26,110 nt of DNA from assembly GCA_905203555.1 (NCBI GenBank), contig CAJKWK010000040.1, positions 1 to 26,110 on the forward strand, written 5' to 3'. Below, piece after piece: positions 24,039 through 26,110 of the stretch (within the stretch, counting starts at the first letter, position 1; the number at the start of each line of letters is the position of its first letter). The translations under genes were made by a program, and so were the position numbers. The notes under the pieces were generated by a model. That model searched no databases. It saw nothing but the letters and a program-made list of their open reading frames with translations, and had not been told where the DNA came from. The stretch comes from an uncultured Lachnospiraceae bacterium. GTDB taxonomy: Bacteria; Bacillota; Clostridia; Lachnospirales; Lachnospiraceae.

Positions 24039-25316
24039 TTACTTATCGTTTGAATTCTGACCATTATTATATCTGCTTACCAGATTTGCCTTTGATGCAA
24101 GACTTCCTGCCTTTGCATTCTTATTATATTTTGCAGCCTGTTCCAGTTTTTTCTGTCTTTCTGCTTCTGTCATTGTAGATTTCCGTTTTGTAGGTTCTAC
24201 ATTTCTTGTACTGGTTGTAGCCATTCTGTTGATCTCTTTTGCAGAAGTTCCCTTTTTCTCTCGTTTCTTTGCAGCTTTTTTCTGGTTCTCTTCGATAATC
24301 TTGTCCACACCTTTTTTATTCAGGTACTTGTTAATTCCAATCTGCTGAATACAACGTACTACCGCACTGATTGCCCAGTAAAGACCAAGACCTGCCGGAA
24401 GTGTGAATCCCATAAATACAGAAATCAGCGGCATTGTATATGTCATAGCCTTCATTTGACCCGCCATTGCATTATTCGGATCAGTTTCCGGCTGTGGCTG
24501 TAATTTTACACTGAGGAACTGTGTCAAACCTGCCATAACAGGAATGATAATTGCAAGGATAATACCTATAATTGAAAATGCGCTGATAGATGCCATCAAC
24601 ATTGTCCATGGTGTTTCTCCAATATTGATTCCCATGAAACTATTTAAATGACTCATTGTTTCCTGTGTATCTGCTACAATATTTGCTACAGAAGGCATTT
24701 TATCTACCAATGTCTCCCATGTAGAATCCTGGAAACGATACAGAACGTTTACCAATGTATCTGCCTGATCATAATGAAATTTATCAGGGCTGAGGAAAAC
24801 CGGTTTCTGAGAACCAATTGCTTCCATTATTTTCTGATATCCCGGTGTAGCCATAATCTGATTTACCACCGGCATATACAGGTCTTTCACACCTTCAACG
24901 TATTTCGGAATATTCTGGATAACCGGATACAGTGAAAACAAAAGTGGCAGCTGAATCAGCATCGGAAGACATCCACCGGTTGGTGATGTTCCATATTTTT
25001 CATAAAGAATATTTAATTCCTCCTGCTGTTTCAACATTGAAGCCTGATCTCTTTTATTTGCATACTTCTTCTGAATCTTCTGCATCTCAGGTCCCATTAC
25101 TGACTGCATCTTTGACCATTTCTGCTGTTTAATGGTCAATGGAATCATCAGTGTGTAAACTACAATGGTAAAAAGGATGATACAGATACCAATATTCTGG
25201 ATACCGAATACCCCATCCAGAAAATTATAAATTCCGTTCATTACCTTTCCCATCAGCCATGCAAGCTGCTTAATAATCGGCCAGTCTGCATAGCCTGAAG
25301 CTAAAACTCCATACAT
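24039..25316 (-). CDS. yidC: Membrane protein insertase YidC/OxaA
   Basis: YidC inserts proteins into the cytoplasmic membrane, alone or with SecYEG. The 425-residue protein has the Gram-positive five-helix core: membrane segments near 41-61, 112-132, 235-262, 288-305 and 310-328. The hairpin with PLTIKQQKWSKM (59-70) and GPEMQKIQKKYANKRDQ (75-91) lies between the first two. The C-terminal tail is long, basic and cytoplasmic (KKAAKKREKKGTSAKEINRM onward), suited to ribosome binding. No lipobox is visible. The first core helix reads FTIVVYTLMIPL, with Tyr54 where Bacillus-type YidCs have the groove Arg. AAGGAGG precedes the ATG at good spacing. It lies between yidD and jag. Confidence 0.96.
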   Translation of the reverse strand: MYGVLASGYADWPIIKQLAWLMGKVMNGIYNFLDGVFGIQNIGICIILFTIVVYTLMIPLTIKQQKWSKMQSVMGPEMQKIQKKYANKRDQASMLKQQEELNILYEKYGTSPTGGCLPMLIQLPLLFSLYPVIQNIPKYVEGVKDLYMPVVNQIMATPGYQKIMEAIGSQKPVFLSPDKFHYDQADTLVNVLYRFQDSTWETLVDKMPSVANIVADTQETMSHLNSFMGINIGETPWTMLMASISAFSIIGIILAIIIPVMAGLTQFLSVKLQPQPETDPNNAMAGQMKAMTYTMPLISVFMGFTLPAGLGLYWAISAVVRCIQQIGINKYLNKKGVDKIIEENQKKAAKKREKKGTSAKEINRMATTSTRNVEPTKRKSTMTEAERQKKLEQAAKYNKNAKAGSLASKANLVSRYNNGQNSNDK

Positions 25317-25328
25317 TTCTCTTCCTCC

Positions 25329-25541
25329 TTATGGTACGGGATCATAACCCCCTTTTGCAAATGGATTGCACCGCAGAATTCTCCAAGCTGTAAGAAGCCC
25401 TCCTTTTAGCACACCATACTTCTCAATCGCCTCAATCCCATACTGTGAACAGGTCGGCGTATAAATACAATGCCACTGAGTCTTCATTCCCGACAGATAT
25501 TTCTGATAAAATCTGATAAGTCCAATACATATCTTTTTCAT
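25329..25541 (-). CDS. yidD: Membrane protein insertion efficiency factor YidD
   Basis: YidD is a small amphipathic membrane-associated protein that assists YidC-dependent insertion. I chose ATG at 25541 (70 residues, MKKICIGLIRFYQKYLSG) because GGAAAG lies about eight bases upstream; a GTG at 25550 abuts that site and would add three residues. The family motifs CIYTPTCSQYGIEAIEKYG (25-43) and RILRCNPFAKGGYDPVP (54-70) with the conserved Cys residues are complete. It starts five bases after the rnpA stop and ends 12 bases before yidC, so all are in one operon. Confidence 0.95.
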   Translation of the reverse strand: MKKICIGLIRFYQKYLSGMKTQWHCIYTPTCSQYGIEAIEKYGVLKGGLLTAWRILRCNPFAKGGYDPVP

Positions 25542-25546
25542 CTGCG

Positions 25547-25888
25547 TCACTTTCCTTTATATATATTATGAAGCTTTCCCAAATGGATCAGCGCACTTTT
25601 CATGTCTGCAAATGTGATTTCTTTTGCGCTGACTCTGACCACGATTATAATGTCATATCCACATTGGAAATTCTCTTCTAGAAGCCGATAGTTTTCCCGG
25701 ATCAATCTTGCAAGATGATGTCTTACTACACTGTTTCCAACCTTTTTACTTGCAGAAATTCCGATTCTGTTTCTTTCAAGTTCATTTTCCATCACATACA
25801 TAACGAGATACTTGTTCGCATATGATTTTCCATTTCGATATACTACTTGAAAATCTTTATTTTTTTTCAAAGATTCTGAGAATTTCAT
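25547..25888 (-). CDS. rnpA: Ribonuclease P protein component
   Basis: RnpA is the protein subunit of RNase P, which matures tRNA 5' ends. The 113-residue protein has the usual length. It carries the N-terminal LKKNKDFQVVYRNGKSYAN segment and the RNA-contacting motif SASKKVGNSVVRHHLARLIR (about 45-64), close to the family's KxGxAVxRNxxKRxxRE pattern. AAGGAGATAT precedes the ATG. It is the second gene after rpmH, as in nearly all bacteria. Confidence 0.96.
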   Translation of the reverse strand: MKFSESLKKNKDFQVVYRNGKSYANKYLVMYVMENELERNRIGISASKKVGNSVVRHHLARLIRENYRLLEENFQCGYDIIIVVRVSAKEITFADMKSALIHLGKLHNIYKGK

Positions 25889-25927
25889 ATATCTCCTTTT
25901 CTACTCTACTGATTTAAATGCAAAGAA

Positions 25928-25961
25928 AACCAGACAAAACTTATACGAAGTTTTGCTGGTT
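25928..25961 (-). terminator. Hairpin between rpmH and rnpA
   Basis: AACCAG-A-CAAAACTT pairs with AAGTTTTG-CTGGTT, a 14-pair stem with one bulged base and a five-base loop. On the minus strand the interrupted T tract TTTTCTTT follows. It probably acts as a leaky terminator or RNA processing stem that lowers rnpA expression relative to rpmH. Confidence 0.6.
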
Positions 25962-26032
25962 CACCTGCGGAAATAAATCAATATCAGTCCTTCTTTTCTT
26001 TATTCTATTGCTTTTCTTTAAAATAGAAGAAA

Positions 26033-26052
26033 AGGCCACATATATGCGGCCT
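26033..26052 (-). terminator. Palindromic hairpin at the rpmH stop codon
   Basis: AGGCCGCATATATGTGGCCT on the minus strand is a 20-base near-perfect palindrome that includes part of the rpmH stop codon and is followed by TTTTCTTCTATTTT. Terminator or mRNA-stabilising stem of rpmH; together with 25928-25961 it gives two stems in series. Confidence 0.55.
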
Positions 26053-26110
26053 ATGCTGATAACTGTTTTCTTCCTTTTGCTCTTCTGGCAGCTAATACTT
26101 TTCTTCCGCC
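26051..26110 (-). CDS. rpmH: 50S ribosomal protein L34, C-terminal part (5' end outside window)
   Basis: The last 19 residues, GGRKVLAARRAKGRKQLSA, followed by TAG, are the unmistakable end of ribosomal protein L34. The protein binds 23S rRNA. The gene runs off the right edge; in Firmicutes it is directly followed on that side by the dnaA-oriC region, which sets the position of the window on the chromosome. Confidence 0.97.
   Translation of the reverse strand, partial: GGRKVLAARRAKGRKQLSA

Overview
The window looks like the origin-proximal chromosome of a low-GC, Gram-positive Clostridia member, most likely a Lachnospiraceae gut anaerobe. The gene order rpmH-rnpA-yidD-yidC-jag-mnmE-mnmG-rsmG-parA-parB is the classic Firmicutes origin-flanking cluster. 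Ribosome binding sites are strong AGGAGG types, and a DUF3881 family gene, which I know mainly from Lachnospiraceae, lies next to serS. The order implies that dnaA and oriC lie just beyond the right end, so the housekeeping genes on the minus strand run with the leftward fork.

Right part (about 12.8-26.1 kb), nearly all minus strand and intact: the end of rpmH, rnpA, yidD, yidC and jag, closed by a strong terminator; then mnmE, mnmG and rsmG from an extended -10 promoter; a plus-strand membrane-anchored alpha/beta hydrolase; two perfect parS sites upstream of parA-parB; then DUF4446, serS and DUF3881 genes. Together these serve ribosome and RNase P synthesis, membrane insertion, wobble-uridine tRNA modification, 16S rRNA methylation, origin segregation and seryl-tRNA charging.

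Middle (about 9.1-12.8 kb), plus strand: a large secreted, probably sortase-anchored metallophosphoesterase and, 13 bases behind it, a YibE/F-type membrane protein.

Left part (1-9.1 kb) is accessory and decayed. It holds a split P-loop ATPase after a DUF4869-like fragment, a relic with an attenuator-like leader, a pRiA4b ORF-3 family gene, a WYL regulator with a small partner, an EF-hand protein, a cysteine-rich unknown, an internally deleted IS256-type transposase, and a MerR/dienelactone-hydrolase pair followed by a flavodoxin pseudogene. At least four reading frames here are broken at A/T homopolymers or by internal deletions, against none in the right part. I read this as a zone of old mobile-element turnover beside a conserved core; sequencing error at homopolymers must be excluded first.

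I found no CRISPR array, complete insertion sequence, rRNA or intact tRNA. The nearest thing to an undescribed element is a 135-base block of four consecutive hairpins at 8810-8944, one of them shaped like a tRNA T-arm. The repeat array beside parS and the attenuator-like leader at 1127-1202 also deserve a look.
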